Program-made: the position numbers and the translations under genes
Assembly: GCF_003259365.1 (NCBI RefSeq)
Contig: NZ_QLLY01000001.1
Coordinates: 1-64,000 of the forward strand
DNA length: 64,000 nt
Direction of reading: 5' to 3'
Source of the DNA: Streptomyces sp. PsTaAH-137
Lineage (GTDB): Bacteria > Actinomycetota > Actinomycetes > Streptomycetales > Streptomycetaceae
The notes under the pieces: generated by a model
The model's input: only the letters and a program-made list of their open reading frames with translations
What the model was told of the DNA's origin: nothing
Database searches by the model: none
Shown here: one piece after another, positions 43,587-52,364 of the stretch
How the letters are laid out: each line of letters begins with the position of its first letter
Numbering within the stretch: the stretch's first letter is position 1

Positions 43587-43832
43587 ATGAGCCCGAAGGA
43601 CACCGCGAGCACCGCGAAGAGCGGGGGCTCCAGTGCGTTCACGCCGGCCAGGATCGGGATCCTGGTCCTCTTCGTCCTCCTGCTGATCTTCATCTTCGAG
43701 AACACCCGGCACGTGAAGATCCGCATGATCATCCCCGAGGTCTCCATGCCGCTGTACCTGGCCCTGCTGATCACCGCGGTCATCGGCGGGATCTGCGGCG
43801 GCTACTTCGTGGCGCGGCGGGGGCGCAGGTGA
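43587..43832 (+). CDS. Small LapA-domain (DUF1049) membrane protein
   Basis: An 81-residue protein with two transmembrane segments: about 22-40 (RIGILVLFVLLLIFIFENT) and about 53-74 (LYLALLITAVIGGICGGYF). The FIFENTRHVKIRMI turn between them is the LapA/DUF1049 signature. LapA proteins help assemble lipopolysaccharide in Gram-negatives; the function in Streptomyces is unclear. ATG at 43587 after GGAAGGACC. The stop overlaps the GTG of the next gene. Confidence 0.8.
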   Translation: MSPKDTASTAKSGGSSAFTPARIGILVLFVLLLIFIFENTRHVKIRMIIPEVSMPLYLALLITAVIGGICGGYFVARRGRR

Positions 43833-44173
43833 CGGCGCGCGTGCCGACGCGAGCCGTACGGCGCCGCGTGGCGACCGTGACCGCCGGAGCGGCCCTCGCC
43901 CTCACCGTATCGGCGGGCGCCGCCGTCGCCGCCGACGGCCAGCGGATGCCGGAGCTGCGCGGACGCGGCCTGATGCACGTCTTCTCGACGGTCGACTACC
44001 GCACCCGGGTCGACGTGAAGGACGTCAGCGGCCACAAGCGGCACGTGCTGTGGCCGATGAGCTGGAAGGTGTGCAGCCAGTACCCGGCCGTCGGACGCCC
44101 GATCGGCGACGAGGGCGTGCGCGTCGGCGTCGTCAAGAACGGCGAGAAGTGCCCCCGGGCGGCGACCGTCTAG
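43829..44173 (+). CDS. Small secreted protein, function unknown
   Basis: A 114-residue protein with a Sec signal (RRRVATVTAGAALALTVSAGA, cut near AVAAD at about 35). The mature part of about 80 residues has two cysteines, in KVCSQYP and GEKCPR, which could form a disulfide, as in PASTA-domain-like streptomycete exported proteins. I do not recognise a family. GTG at 43829 overlaps the LapA stop (GTGA). Confidence 0.7.
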   Translation: MTARVPTRAVRRRVATVTAGAALALTVSAGAAVAADGQRMPELRGRGLMHVFSTVDYRTRVDVKDVSGHKRHVLWPMSWKVCSQYPAVGRPIGDEGVRVGVVKNGEKCPRAATV

Positions 44174-44193
44174 CGCCTTCGTAAGCTGGGCCG

Positions 44194-44772
44194 ATGACCG
44201 ATGATCACCCTTACGCGGCAGCGGGCCCCCGGGTGGGCATCCGCTCCTTCGCCCTCACCGACGCCGACGAGTTCGTCGCGCGCTCGCGCGAGAGCCGCGA
44301 GCTGCACCGGCCCTGGCTCTTCCCGCCCGACAGCGCCGACGCCTACGCGCGTTACGCGGGCGGACTCATCGACGATCCGGCCAAGCACGGCTTCCTGGTG
44401 TGCGAGCGGGACGGCGGGGCCATCGCCGGGTTCATCAACATCAACAACGTGGTGCACGGCGGCTTCCGCTGCGGCGCCCTCGGCTACGGCGCCTTCGCGC
44501 ACGCCGCCGGGCGCGGGCTGATGTCCGAGGGGCTCGCGCTCGTGGTCCGGCACGCGTTCGGGCCGCTCGGCCTGCACCGCCTGGAGATCAACGCGCAGTC
44601 CGCCAACACCGCCTCGATCGCGCTGGCCCGCCGCGCCGGGTTCCGGCTCGAAGGGTTCTCGCCGGACTTCCTCTTCATCGACGGGGCCTGGCGCGACCAC
44701 GAACGGTGGGCGATCACCGCGGAGATGGTGCGCGGCTCCGATGACGCTACCGGGACTTCGACTTCCGGTTGA
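44194..44772 (+). CDS. GNAT acetyltransferase, RimJ/RimL type
   Basis: A 192-residue N-acetyltransferase using acetyl-CoA. RSFALTDADEFVARSRES begins the fold and GYGAFAHAAGRGLMSEGLALVVRHAF contains the CoA pyrophosphate loop (G-x-G-x-x-S-E-type). LEINAQSANTASIALARRAGF is the last conserved block of the RimJ group. It may acetylate ribosomal protein or small-molecule amines. ATG at 44194. Its last 26 bases overlap the convergent DUF6204 gene. Confidence 0.88.
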   Translation: MTDDHPYAAAGPRVGIRSFALTDADEFVARSRESRELHRPWLFPPDSADAYARYAGGLIDDPAKHGFLVCERDGGAIAGFININNVVHGGFRCGALGYGAFAHAAGRGLMSEGLALVVRHAFGPLGLHRLEINAQSANTASIALARRAGFRLEGFSPDFLFIDGAWRDHERWAITAEMVRGSDDATGTSTSG

Positions 44773-45091
44773 TCTTCATTGTGTCCATGTCGGTCACCGT
44801 CGAGCGCAGCTCACCGTGCCCGTAGCCCCGCTCGGCCAGATACGCCTCGGCCTTCTCCTCGGCGAGCGCGCCCGCCATCTCGTCGCCGTCGTCCGGGTCC
44901 GACTCGATGACGTACCGCATGGAGAACGCCTTGAGCGTGCGGTCGTACGCGAGGGAACCCTCGGGCCCGAAGCGCATGCCCGCGATGCCCTCGTGCTCGG
45001 CCGCCTCGGCGAGCAGCCGCTCCCCGGCGTCGGCGGTGAGGCCGTCGAAGGTGGCGCGGACGATGACGCGGTAGGTGTGGTTCTCGGCCAT
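44747..45091 (-). CDS. DUF6204-like small protein
   Basis: A 114-residue protein that I associate with the streptomycete family DUF6204: HTYRVIVRATFDGLTADA near the start, then an alternating beta-rich body with SMRYVIESDPDDGDE and a lysine-rich end (MKINRKSKSR). No catalytic residues are obvious. ATG at 45091. It converges with and overlaps the GNAT gene. The function is not known to me. Confidence 0.65.
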   Translation of the reverse strand: MAENHTYRVIVRATFDGLTADAGERLLAEAAEHEGIAGMRFGPEGSLAYDRTLKAFSMRYVIESDPDDGDEMAGALAEEKAEAYLAERGYGHGELRSTVTDMDTMKINRKSKSR

Positions 45092-45305
45092 GACGGGTCG
45101 TGCTCCTCGTGCGGCGGGGTTCCGGGACCGTGCCCGGGACGGCAAGCCGTCAGCGTACGTCGACCGGGAGGCGAGGCGCCCGGAATATCGGCGCGGGCGG
45201 CCTTTGCGCAATCCTGACCGGAGCAGCCCCTGGCCAGCTCGCCGATGACGCTGTTCCATGGTCATCGGGGCGGGCGGCGCCCCCTGTCGACGGGAGGCTC
45301 CCCCC

Positions 45306-47285
45306 ATGACCGAGATCCGCCGTGAGGTGCTGACCCTGCCGGGCGCGCCGGTGGGCCCCGTGAACCCGCTGCCGCCGATGCGGCCCCTCGACGAGACGCA
45401 CGAACTCGACGAGCGCACCCGGGCGGGCCTGCCGCTCGACATGGCGCGCCAGGTCGGCTACCGGCCGCTGCGCAGCGTGCTGCCCGAGCGCATACGCGAC
45501 GGGTACGGGCGCGCCCGGGCCCCGCTCGACCTCGACGCCATCGTGATCGAGAACGAGCGGCTGCGGGTCACCGTGCTCCCCGGCCTCGGCGGCCGCGTCG
45601 CCTCCCTCTTCCACAAGCCGAGTGAGCGCGAACTCCTCTATCGCAACCCGGTGTTGCAGCCCGCCAACTTCGCGCTGAACGGCGCCTGGTTCTCCGGCGG
45701 GATCGAATGGAACATCGGCGCGACCGGCCACACCACCCTCTCCTGCGCGCCCCTGCACGCCGCCCGCGTCACCGCGCCCGACGGCGGCGAGATGCTGCGC
45801 CTGTGGGAGTGGGAGCGGCTGCGCGACCTGCCGTTCCAGGTGGACCTGTGGCTGCCCGCCGACTCGGACTTCCTGTACGTGGGCGTGCGCGTCCGCAACC
45901 CGCACGAGAAGCCCGCACCCGTGTACTGGTGGTCCAACATCGCCGTCCCCGAGGACCGCCGGGTGGTCGTGCCCGCGGACGAGGCCTGGCACTTCGGGTA
46001 CGAGCGCACCCTGCGCACCGTGCCGGTCCCCGACCACGACGGCGTGGACCGCACCCGCCCGTCGAACAGCACCTATCCCGCCGACTACTTCTACGAGGTG
46101 CCGGACGAGCGGCGCCGCTGGATCGCCGCCCTCGACGACACCGGGCACGGACTCGTGCAGACGTCGACCGATCTGCTGCGCGGCCGGAAGCTGTTCGTGT
46201 GGGGTTCGGGGCCGGGCGGCCGGCGCTGGCAGGAGTGGCTGACCGAACCCGGCACCGGGGGCTACGCCGAGATCCAGGCCGGGCTCGCCCGCACCCAGCT
46301 GGAGCACGTACGCCTGGAGGCGGAGGGCGAGTTCAGCTGGATGGAGGCGTACGGCCCGCTCAGCACGTCGCACGAGCCGACCGGGGAGTGGGGCGCCGTG
46401 ACCGACGAGGTCGAGCGGCGCCTCGCGGAGGCCCTGCCGCGGGCCGACGTCGACGCCGCCCACGAGGCATGGCTGACCACGTGCGCCGACGCCGAACCCG
46501 GCGACCGGCTCGCCGTCGGCTCCGGCTGGGGCGCGCTCGAACTGCTCCGCACCGGCTGGAAGTTGCCCGGTACGCCGTTCGACGAGTCGACGCTCGGCGA
46601 GGCCCAGGCGCCCTGGCGCGAGCTGCTGGACAGCGGGGACTTTCCCGAGCAGCGCCGGGTCGGCCCGCCCGGACCGACCCTGGTGGCTCCGGCCTGGCGC
46701 GACATGCTGGAGACGGCCCCGGCCCGCCCGCTGTCCGAGTACCACCTCGGCGTCGCCCAGTGGCACGCGGGCGACCGGGCGCAGGCCGTGCGCAGTTGGG
46801 AGCGGGCTCTCGAACTGGCGCCGTCCGAATGGCCGTTGCTGCGTTGCCTGGCGGTCGCCGACGAGGAGGGCGGCCATTCCGAGCGTGCCGCCGACCGGTA
46901 CGCGGCCGCCTTCGACGACCTGTGCGCGGAGCGGCGGCACGACGGGGAGATGTGGGTGGCGGCGACGGCGGCCCTGGGGCGCGAGGCGGTCACGGCGCTG
47001 CTGGCGGTGGGACGGGTGGAGGCGGCCCGTTCGGTGTGGGCCCGGCTGCACGAGAGCACGCGTGCGGAGGGACGGTTCCGGCTGCTCGATGCCCGACTGC
47101 TGGCCGCGGAAGGGGACATGACGGCGGCGCGGGCCGCCTTCGACGCCGGGTTCGAGGTCGCGGACCTGCGGGAGGGCGCCGAGTCGATCGGTGAGCTGTG
47201 GGAGACGGTGGCGCCGGGCGAACCGCTTCCGGCACGCCACGACTTCCGGATGCGGCCGGGAGCCCAGGAGGGAGACAGGCCCTAG
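45306..47285 (+). CDS. DUF5107 domain protein with C-terminal TPR region
   Basis: A 659-residue cytoplasmic protein. Residues about 40-400 are a galactose-mutarotase-like beta fold of the DUF5107 type (LPGLGGRVASLFHKPSERELLYRNP, SGGIEWNIGATGHTT, VRNPHEKPAPVYWWSN). Residues about 480-640 hold TPR-like helices (QWHAGDRAQAVRSWERAL and similar). Such proteins occur in carbohydrate-use loci and may act on or sense sugars; the activity is not established to my knowledge. ATG at 45306. Its stop overlaps the convergent GntR gene by 4 bases, and the regulator may control it. Confidence 0.82.
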   Translation: MTEIRREVLTLPGAPVGPVNPLPPMRPLDETHELDERTRAGLPLDMARQVGYRPLRSVLPERIRDGYGRARAPLDLDAIVIENERLRVTVLPGLGGRVASLFHKPSERELLYRNPVLQPANFALNGAWFSGGIEWNIGATGHTTLSCAPLHAARVTAPDGGEMLRLWEWERLRDLPFQVDLWLPADSDFLYVGVRVRNPHEKPAPVYWWSNIAVPEDRRVVVPADEAWHFGYERTLRTVPVPDHDGVDRTRPSNSTYPADYFYEVPDERRRWIAALDDTGHGLVQTSTDLLRGRKLFVWGSGPGGRRWQEWLTEPGTGGYAEIQAGLARTQLEHVRLEAEGEFSWMEAYGPLSTSHEPTGEWGAVTDEVERRLAEALPRADVDAAHEAWLTTCADAEPGDRLAVGSGWGALELLRTGWKLPGTPFDESTLGEAQAPWRELLDSGDFPEQRRVGPPGPTLVAPAWRDMLETAPARPLSEYHLGVAQWHAGDRAQAVRSWERALELAPSEWPLLRCLAVADEEGGHSERAADRYAAAFDDLCAERRHDGEMWVAATAALGREAVTALLAVGRVEAARSVWARLHESTRAEGRFRLLDARLLAAEGDMTAARAAFDAGFEVADLREGAESIGELWETVAPGEPLPARHDFRMRPGAQEGDRP

Positions 47286-47992
47286 ACCTCGTCGCCGAAG
47301 AGGGACTTCAGGGCCACCGCGCGGCTGTCCCGCACATGGAGCAGGGTGCACGCCGCGGCCGACTCCGCGTCGCCCGCGGCGATGCGCCGGTACATGTCGG
47401 CGTGCTGGGCCCGCATGTGCGCCGGTTCCGCGCGCAGCCCGAACACCAGCTGAAGCTGCCAGCCCAGCTGCTCCATCGTGCGGGACAGCAGCGGATTGCC
47501 GGCGAGGGCCACCACCTCCTCGTGGAACGCCGTGTGCGCGGCCACCTCGTGCGTGCCCTCGTCGTCGTCCGCCGCCCGCTCGGCCCGCTCCAGCCAGCCC
47601 AGCAGCGCGTCGAGTCCCGGCGGCCGGCCGGGTGCCGCGTCCGCCACCGCGCGGGCCGCGAGCCGCGACGCCTGGACGGCGAGGGGTTCCCACACCTCGT
47701 ACAGATGCGTGACGTCGTCCCGCTCCAGGCTGCGGACCCGGACACCGCTGTGCGGCAGCAGTTCGAGCAGACCCTCGGCGACGAGCGCGCGCAGGGCCTC
47801 GCGCACCGGGACGCGGGACATCTCCAGCTCCTGGGCGACCTCGCGCTCGACGAGGCGTGCTCCCATCGGGTACCTGCGGTCGACGATGCGCTGCCGCAGC
47901 GCTTCGCGCGCCTGCGCGCTCAAGGACGTACGCCCCTGCCCGGCCGGTTGTCCCGCCGGTGTTCCGCCACCGCTCGCCGTCACCCGCACCAC
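47282..47992 (-). CDS. GntR-family regulator with FCD domain
   Basis: A 236-residue regulator. The winged helix is at about 25-90 (EALRQRIVDRRYPMGARLVE, MSRVPVREALRALVAEGLL) and the FCD ligand domain follows, with the metal/ligand histidines around HEVAAHTAFHEEV. GTG at 47992 is chosen; GTG at 47989 or 47983 is possible. FCD members sense small organic acids or sugars. It converges on the DUF5107 gene, so control of that neighbour is a fair guess. A 10-base inverted repeat lies just upstream. Confidence 0.85.
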   Translation of the reverse strand: MVRVTASGGGTPAGQPAGQGRTSLSAQAREALRQRIVDRRYPMGARLVEREVAQELEMSRVPVREALRALVAEGLLELLPHSGVRVRSLERDDVTHLYEVWEPLAVQASRLAARAVADAAPGRPPGLDALLGWLERAERAADDDEGTHEVAAHTAFHEEVVALAGNPLLSRTMEQLGWQLQLVFGLRAEPAHMRAQHADMYRRIAAGDAESAAACTLLHVRDSRAVALKSLFGDEV

Positions 47993-48007
47993 TCCACCGT
48001 CCCAGCG

Positions 48008-48037
48008 ATCCTCACCCGTCGTGCTCCGGGTGAGGAT
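48008..48037. repeat. Inverted repeat between the VOC and GntR genes
   Basis: ATCCTCACCC (48008-48017) and GGGTGAGGAT (48028-48037), perfect 10-base arms with a 10-base spacer, 15 bases before the GntR start. It could be the autoregulatory operator or the terminator of the VOC gene. Confidence 0.55.
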
Positions 48038-48055
48038 ACGTGGGGCGGGCCGCTC

Positions 48056-48424
48056 TCACCCTTCGGCGGGCGCCTGCCGGTCGACGTACTCGAAGACCGA
48101 TCCGTCGGGGTGCAGCGCGATGAGATTACGGCCCCCCGGGCTCGGCACCGGGCCCGCGAGGACCTTGGCGCCGGACGCCGTGAGCAGGGCGTACGCCTCG
48201 TCGACATCGGGCACCGCGATCGTGGCGGCCACCTTGCGCAGCACGTCCAGCTCGGTCGCGGGGCCGCTCATCAGGAGGAAGCAGCCGACCGCGGCCACCG
48301 AGACGCCGCCACGCTCGAAACGCATCGCTCTGCTGCCCGTCAGGCGCTCGTAGAACGTGACCGTCGGTTCCAGCATCGCCGGATCGGCGACGCAGACGCG
48401 CAGCGTGGTGCCCAGGATCTCCAT
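48056..48424 (-). CDS. VOC-fold (glyoxalase/bleomycin-resistance-like) protein
   Basis: A 122-residue vicinal-oxygen-chelate protein with two beta-alpha-beta-beta-beta units: TTLRVCVADPAMLEPTVTFYERLTG and TIAVPDVDEAYALLTASGA, ending in NLIALHPDGSVFEYVD with the last metal-ligand-type glutamate. It may bind or modify a small molecule; the family includes dioxygenases, lyases and resistance proteins. ATG at 48424. It shares the strand with the GntR gene and lies 63 bases upstream of it. Confidence 0.82.
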   Translation of the reverse strand: MEILGTTLRVCVADPAMLEPTVTFYERLTGSRAMRFERGGVSVAAVGCFLLMSGPATELDVLRKVAATIAVPDVDEAYALLTASGAKVLAGPVPSPGGRNLIALHPDGSVFEYVDRQAPAEG

Positions 48425-48552
48425 GGCTTGGCCCGTGCCACCTCTCTGACCGGCTCTCTTCGGGCTTGCCACGATTTCATGATTGCCGCGCCCGCGCCAC
48501 CAACTCCGTTGACCGGAAACCGGCTTGAGCGACTGCCTCCCGGGGCGTTCGG

Positions 48553-48999
48553 CTACTTCTGGTCCACGGGCAGCAGGCCGCGCTCGGCGAAGACCTTCTT
48601 GGCCACGAAGGTGGCGTTGAGGGCCCGTGGGAAACCGGCGTAGCCCGCCGCGTGCAGCAGCGCCTCGACGATCTCCTCGGGGGTCAGCCCGACGTTGAGG
48701 GCCGTGTTGAGGTGCACCTCCAGCTGCGGTTCACAGCCGCCCAGAGCCGTCAGGATGCCCAGGGTGAGCAGCTGGCGGTCGCGCGGCGGCAGCGCGGGGC
48801 GACTGTAGATCTCGCCGAAGCCCCAGGCGACGATCTGCCGGGCGAGCTCGGGGCTGACGTCGGCGAGGGAGTCCAGGACGAGGGGGACCGCGTCGCTGTT
48901 GATCCGGTTCAGCGTCTCCAGGCCCCGGTCGAAGCGGGCCTGACCGGAGTCGTCGGCGGTGGCGGGGGGTGCCTGTTCGGGGGCGGGCTCGGTGCTCAT
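48553..48999 (-). CDS. Carboxymuconolactone decarboxylase (CMD/AhpD-like) family protein
   Basis: A 148-residue CMD-fold protein. PALPPRDRQLLTLGILTALGG and LEVHLNTALNVGLTPEEIVEALLHAAGYAGFP are the family helices. Only one cysteine (GGCEPQLEVH) is at the active region, so the AhpD CxxC redox pair is absent and a true decarboxylase-type role is more likely than peroxidase. ATG at 48999 after GGAGGAAG. It is divergent from the NDH-2-like gene. Confidence 0.87.
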   Translation of the reverse strand: MSTEPAPEQAPPATADDSGQARFDRGLETLNRINSDAVPLVLDSLADVSPELARQIVAWGFGEIYSRPALPPRDRQLLTLGILTALGGCEPQLEVHLNTALNVGLTPEEIVEALLHAAGYAGFPRALNATFVAKKVFAERGLLPVDQK

Positions 49000-49108
49000 G
49001 GGGCTTCCTCCGTAGTTGTTCAACAGCTCTCGGCAGCTCTTCGGCAGCGCTGCCGTGGGGCGTCTCGACGGGCCGTTACGGGGTGCGCGGGCAGGGTACC
49101 CGCGCGCC

Positions 49109-50476
49109 ATGGAGCGCTTGGACCGTGTCCTGATCGTCGGTGCCGGCTTCGCCGGGTACCGGGCCGCTCGCCTGCTGACCCGGGCGGCCCGGCGCGAGGC
49201 CGCGGTCACCCTGCTCAATCCCACCGACTATTTCCTCTACCTGCCACTGCTGCCGCAGGTCGCCGCCGGCATCCTGGAACCGCGCCGGGTGACGGTCTCG
49301 CTGTCCGGGACGCTGCCGCGCGCCCGCCTCGTCCTCGGCGAGGCCGACGGCGTGGATCTCGACGGACGGACCGTCTCGTACACCGATCCCGAGGGCGGGC
49401 GCGGCACGCTCGCCTACGACCGTCTCGTCCTGGCCGTCGGCAGCGTGAACAAGCTGCTGCCGGTGCCCGGTGTCGCCGAGTACGCGCACGGCTTCCGCGG
49501 CATGCCCGAGGCGCTGTACCTGCGCGACCACGTGACCCGGCAGATCGAGCTGGCCGCCGCCGCGCCCGACGCCGACGCGTGCCGGGCGCGCTGCACCTTC
49601 GTCGTGGTCGGCGGCGGCTACACCGGGACCGAGGTCGCCGCGCAGGGCGTGCTGCTGACCGACGCCCTGGTGCGGAAACGGCCGCTGCGCCACGGTGTGC
49701 GGCCGCGCTGGATCCTGCTCGACATCGCGCCGCGCCTCCTCCCCGAACTCGACGAACACCTGTCGCGCACCGCGCACCGCGTGCTGCGCGAGCGGGGCGT
49801 CGAGGTGCGTACGGAAACCTCCGTGAAGGAGGCGACCGCGGACGGCGTGCTCCTCGACGACGGGCGGTTCGTCGGCACCCGCACCCTGGTGTGGTGCGTC
49901 GGCGTACGTCCCGATCCGCTCGTCGCCGCCCTCGGCAGGCCGCTGGAGCGGGGCCGGCTGCTCGTCGACCCGTATCTCACCGTCCCCGGGCACCCCGAGG
50001 TGTTCGCCTGCGGGGACGCGGCCGCCGTCCCGGACCTGGAACGGCCGGGGGAGTACACCCCGATGACCGCGCAGCACGCCTGGCGGCAGGGGCGGACCGC
50101 CGGGATCAACGTCGCCGCCTCCCTCGGCCGCGGCGAGCGGCGCGCCTACCGGCACAAGGACCTCGGCTTCACCGTCGACCTCGGCGGGGCGCAGGCCGCC
50201 GCTTATCCGCTCGGCGTCCCGCTGTCCGGCCCGCTCGCGGGCGCCGTCACCCGCGGCTACCACCTCGCCGCGCTGCCCGGCAACCGCGTCCGGGTCGCCG
50301 CCGACTGGCTCCTGGACGCCGTACTGCCGCGCCAGGCGGTCCAGTTGGGGCTCGTGCGGTCCTGGTCCGTGCCGCTCGACACGGCGTCACCCGAACTCGC
50401 GCGGACGCCCGACACCCCCGCCAAGGCCCCGCCCCCCGACCCGTCAAGCGAATCGCCCGATGGAGGATCCACGTGA
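49109..50476 (+). CDS. NADH dehydrogenase type II-like FAD oxidoreductase
   Basis: A 455-residue pyridine nucleotide-disulfide-family flavoprotein. RVLIVGAGFAGYRAARLL (6-23) binds FAD, YFLYLPLLPQVAAGILEP is typical of NDH-2, VVGGGYTGTEVAAQ binds NAD(P)H, and FACGDAAAVPDL is the second FAD motif. NDH-2 passes electrons from NADH to quinone at the membrane face without pumping protons. ATG at 49109 is chosen over an upstream in-frame start. The stop overlaps the GTG of a transketolase gene, an uncommon partnership. The C-terminal proline/serine-rich tail is disordered. Confidence 0.85.
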   Translation: MERLDRVLIVGAGFAGYRAARLLTRAARREAAVTLLNPTDYFLYLPLLPQVAAGILEPRRVTVSLSGTLPRARLVLGEADGVDLDGRTVSYTDPEGGRGTLAYDRLVLAVGSVNKLLPVPGVAEYAHGFRGMPEALYLRDHVTRQIELAAAAPDADACRARCTFVVVGGGYTGTEVAAQGVLLTDALVRKRPLRHGVRPRWILLDIAPRLLPELDEHLSRTAHRVLRERGVEVRTETSVKEATADGVLLDDGRFVGTRTLVWCVGVRPDPLVAALGRPLERGRLLVDPYLTVPGHPEVFACGDAAAVPDLERPGEYTPMTAQHAWRQGRTAGINVAASLGRGERRAYRHKDLGFTVDLGGAQAAAYPLGVPLSGPLAGAVTRGYHLAALPGNRVRVAADWLLDAVLPRQAVQLGLVRSWSVPLDTASPELARTPDTPAKAPPPDPSSESPDGGST

Positions 50477-52347
50477 CCACGCACTCGTCCGCACCCGCCC
50501 GTACCGCGACCGAGATGAAGAACCTGGCGCGGCAGCTGAGGGTCGACTCGGTCCGCGCGGCCGACGCCGCCGGGTCCGGGCATCCCACGTCGTCGATGTC
50601 CGCGGCCGATCTGGTGGCCGTCCTCCTGGCGGGCCACTTCCGGTACGACTTCGAACGTCCCGCCCACCCGGGCAACGACCGCTTCGTCCTCTCCAAGGGC
50701 CACGCGTCGCCCCTGCTGTACGCGGCGTACAAGGCGGCCGGCGTCATCGACGACGCCGAACTGCTCACCTTCCGCACCCTCGGCAGCCGTCTCGAAGGGC
50801 ATCCGACGCCCCAGCGGCTGCCCTGGGTGGAGACCGCCACCGGCTCGCTCGGCCAGGGCCTGCCGGTCGGCGTCGGCATCGCCCTGTCCGGCAAGCGGCT
50901 CGACCGCGTCGGTTACCGCGTCTACGTCCTGTGCGGCGACAGCGAACTCGCCGAAGGATCGGTGTGGGAGGCCGCCGAGCACGCCGGGTACGAACAGCTC
51001 GACAACCTCACGCTGATCGTCGACGTCAACCGGCTCGGCCAGCGCGGCCCCACCCGGCACGGCCACGACCTGGACGCGTACGCGAGCCGCTTCCGCGCCT
51101 TCGGCTGGCGCACCATCGAGATCGACGGGCACGAGAGCGCCCAGATCGGCCACGCCTACGCCGAGGCCGCCGCCACCACCGGGCAGCCCACCGCGATCCT
51201 CGCCCGCACCATCAAGGGCAAGGGCGTGCGCTCCGTCGAGGACCGCGAGGGACTGCACGGCAAACCGCTGCCGGACGCCGCCGCGGCCGTCGAGGAGCTG
51301 GGCGGCGACCACGGAACGCGCGTGCACGTCCAGGCGCCGCCCGCCGCACGGGCGTTGCACTTCGTGCGCAGCGGCAGTCTCGAACTGCCGCGCTACGAGG
51401 TCGGTCACGAGGTCGCCACCCGCGACGCCTTCGGCGAGGCCCTCGCCGCGCTCGGCTCCGCCCGCGGGGACGTCGTCGCGCTCGACGCGGAGGTCGGCGA
51501 CTCGACCCGCGCTGAGTTCTTCGCCAAGGAGCACCCCGACCGGTACTTCGAGTGCTACATCGCCGAGCAGCAGCTCGTCGGCGCCAGTGTGGGACTCGCG
51601 GCGCGCGGCTGGGTGCCGTTCGCGACCACGTTCGGCGCGTTCCTGACCCGGGCGCACGACTTCGTGCGGATGGCCGCGGTCAGCGGGGCCGGGATCAATC
51701 TCGTCGGCTCGCACGCGGGCGTCGCCATCGGGCAGGACGGGCCGTCCCAGATGGGCCTGGAGGACCTGGCGATGTTCCGGGCCGTGCACGGGTCGACCGT
51801 GCTCTGCCCGTGCGACGCCAACCAGACGGCTCAGCTCGTCGGGCGGATGGCCGATCTGACCGGCGTGCGGTACCTGCGGACGTCGCGCGGGGCGGGACCG
51901 GTGATCTACGGGCCGGACGAGGAGTTCCCGGTGGGCGGGTCCAAGGTGCTGCGCTCCGGCGACGACGACCGGGTCACGCTCGTCGCCGCCGGGGTCACCG
52001 TGCACGAGGCGCTGACCGCGGCCGATGAACTGGCGACGGCCGGGATCCCGGTGCGGGTGATCGACGCGTACTCGGTGAAGTCGGTGGACCGGGGTGCGCT
52101 GCGGGAGGCCGCGCGGGCCACCGGGTGCCTGATCACCGTGGAGGACCACCGTGAGGAGGGCGGTCTCGGGGACGCCGTCGCCCAGGCCTTCTCGGACGGG
52201 AGCCCGACGCCCCGGCTCGTGCGGCTGGGGGTACGGGTGATGCCCGGATCCGCCTCACCGCGGGAGCAGTTGCGCGGAGCCGGGATCGACGCCGGGTCGC
52301 TCACGGCGGCCGTCGCCCTCCTGGTGGAGCAGCAGGTGGCGCCCTGA
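50473..52347 (+). CDS. Transketolase
   Basis: A 624-residue thiamine diphosphate enzyme that exchanges two-carbon units between sugar phosphates. SAGSGHPTSSMSAAD-like start, KGHASPLLYAAYKAAG, GDSELAEGSVWEA with the TPP/Mg motif, and the pyrimidine-domain block CYIAEQQLVGASVGLAARG are present, then a C-terminal transketolase domain. It is shorter than the main streptomycete Tkt (about 695), so probably a second copy. GTG at 50473 follows GGAGG and overlaps the NDH-2-like stop (GTGA). Confidence 0.9.
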   Translation: MTTHSSAPARTATEMKNLARQLRVDSVRAADAAGSGHPTSSMSAADLVAVLLAGHFRYDFERPAHPGNDRFVLSKGHASPLLYAAYKAAGVIDDAELLTFRTLGSRLEGHPTPQRLPWVETATGSLGQGLPVGVGIALSGKRLDRVGYRVYVLCGDSELAEGSVWEAAEHAGYEQLDNLTLIVDVNRLGQRGPTRHGHDLDAYASRFRAFGWRTIEIDGHESAQIGHAYAEAAATTGQPTAILARTIKGKGVRSVEDREGLHGKPLPDAAAAVEELGGDHGTRVHVQAPPAARALHFVRSGSLELPRYEVGHEVATRDAFGEALAALGSARGDVVALDAEVGDSTRAEFFAKEHPDRYFECYIAEQQLVGASVGLAARGWVPFATTFGAFLTRAHDFVRMAAVSGAGINLVGSHAGVAIGQDGPSQMGLEDLAMFRAVHGSTVLCPCDANQTAQLVGRMADLTGVRYLRTSRGAGPVIYGPDEEFPVGGSKVLRSGDDDRVTLVAAGVTVHEALTAADELATAGIPVRVIDAYSVKSVDRGALREAARATGCLITVEDHREEGGLGDAVAQAFSDGSPTPRLVRLGVRVMPGSASPREQLRGAGIDAGSLTAAVALLVEQQVAP

Positions 52348-52364
52348 ACCACCCCGGGGGAGGG

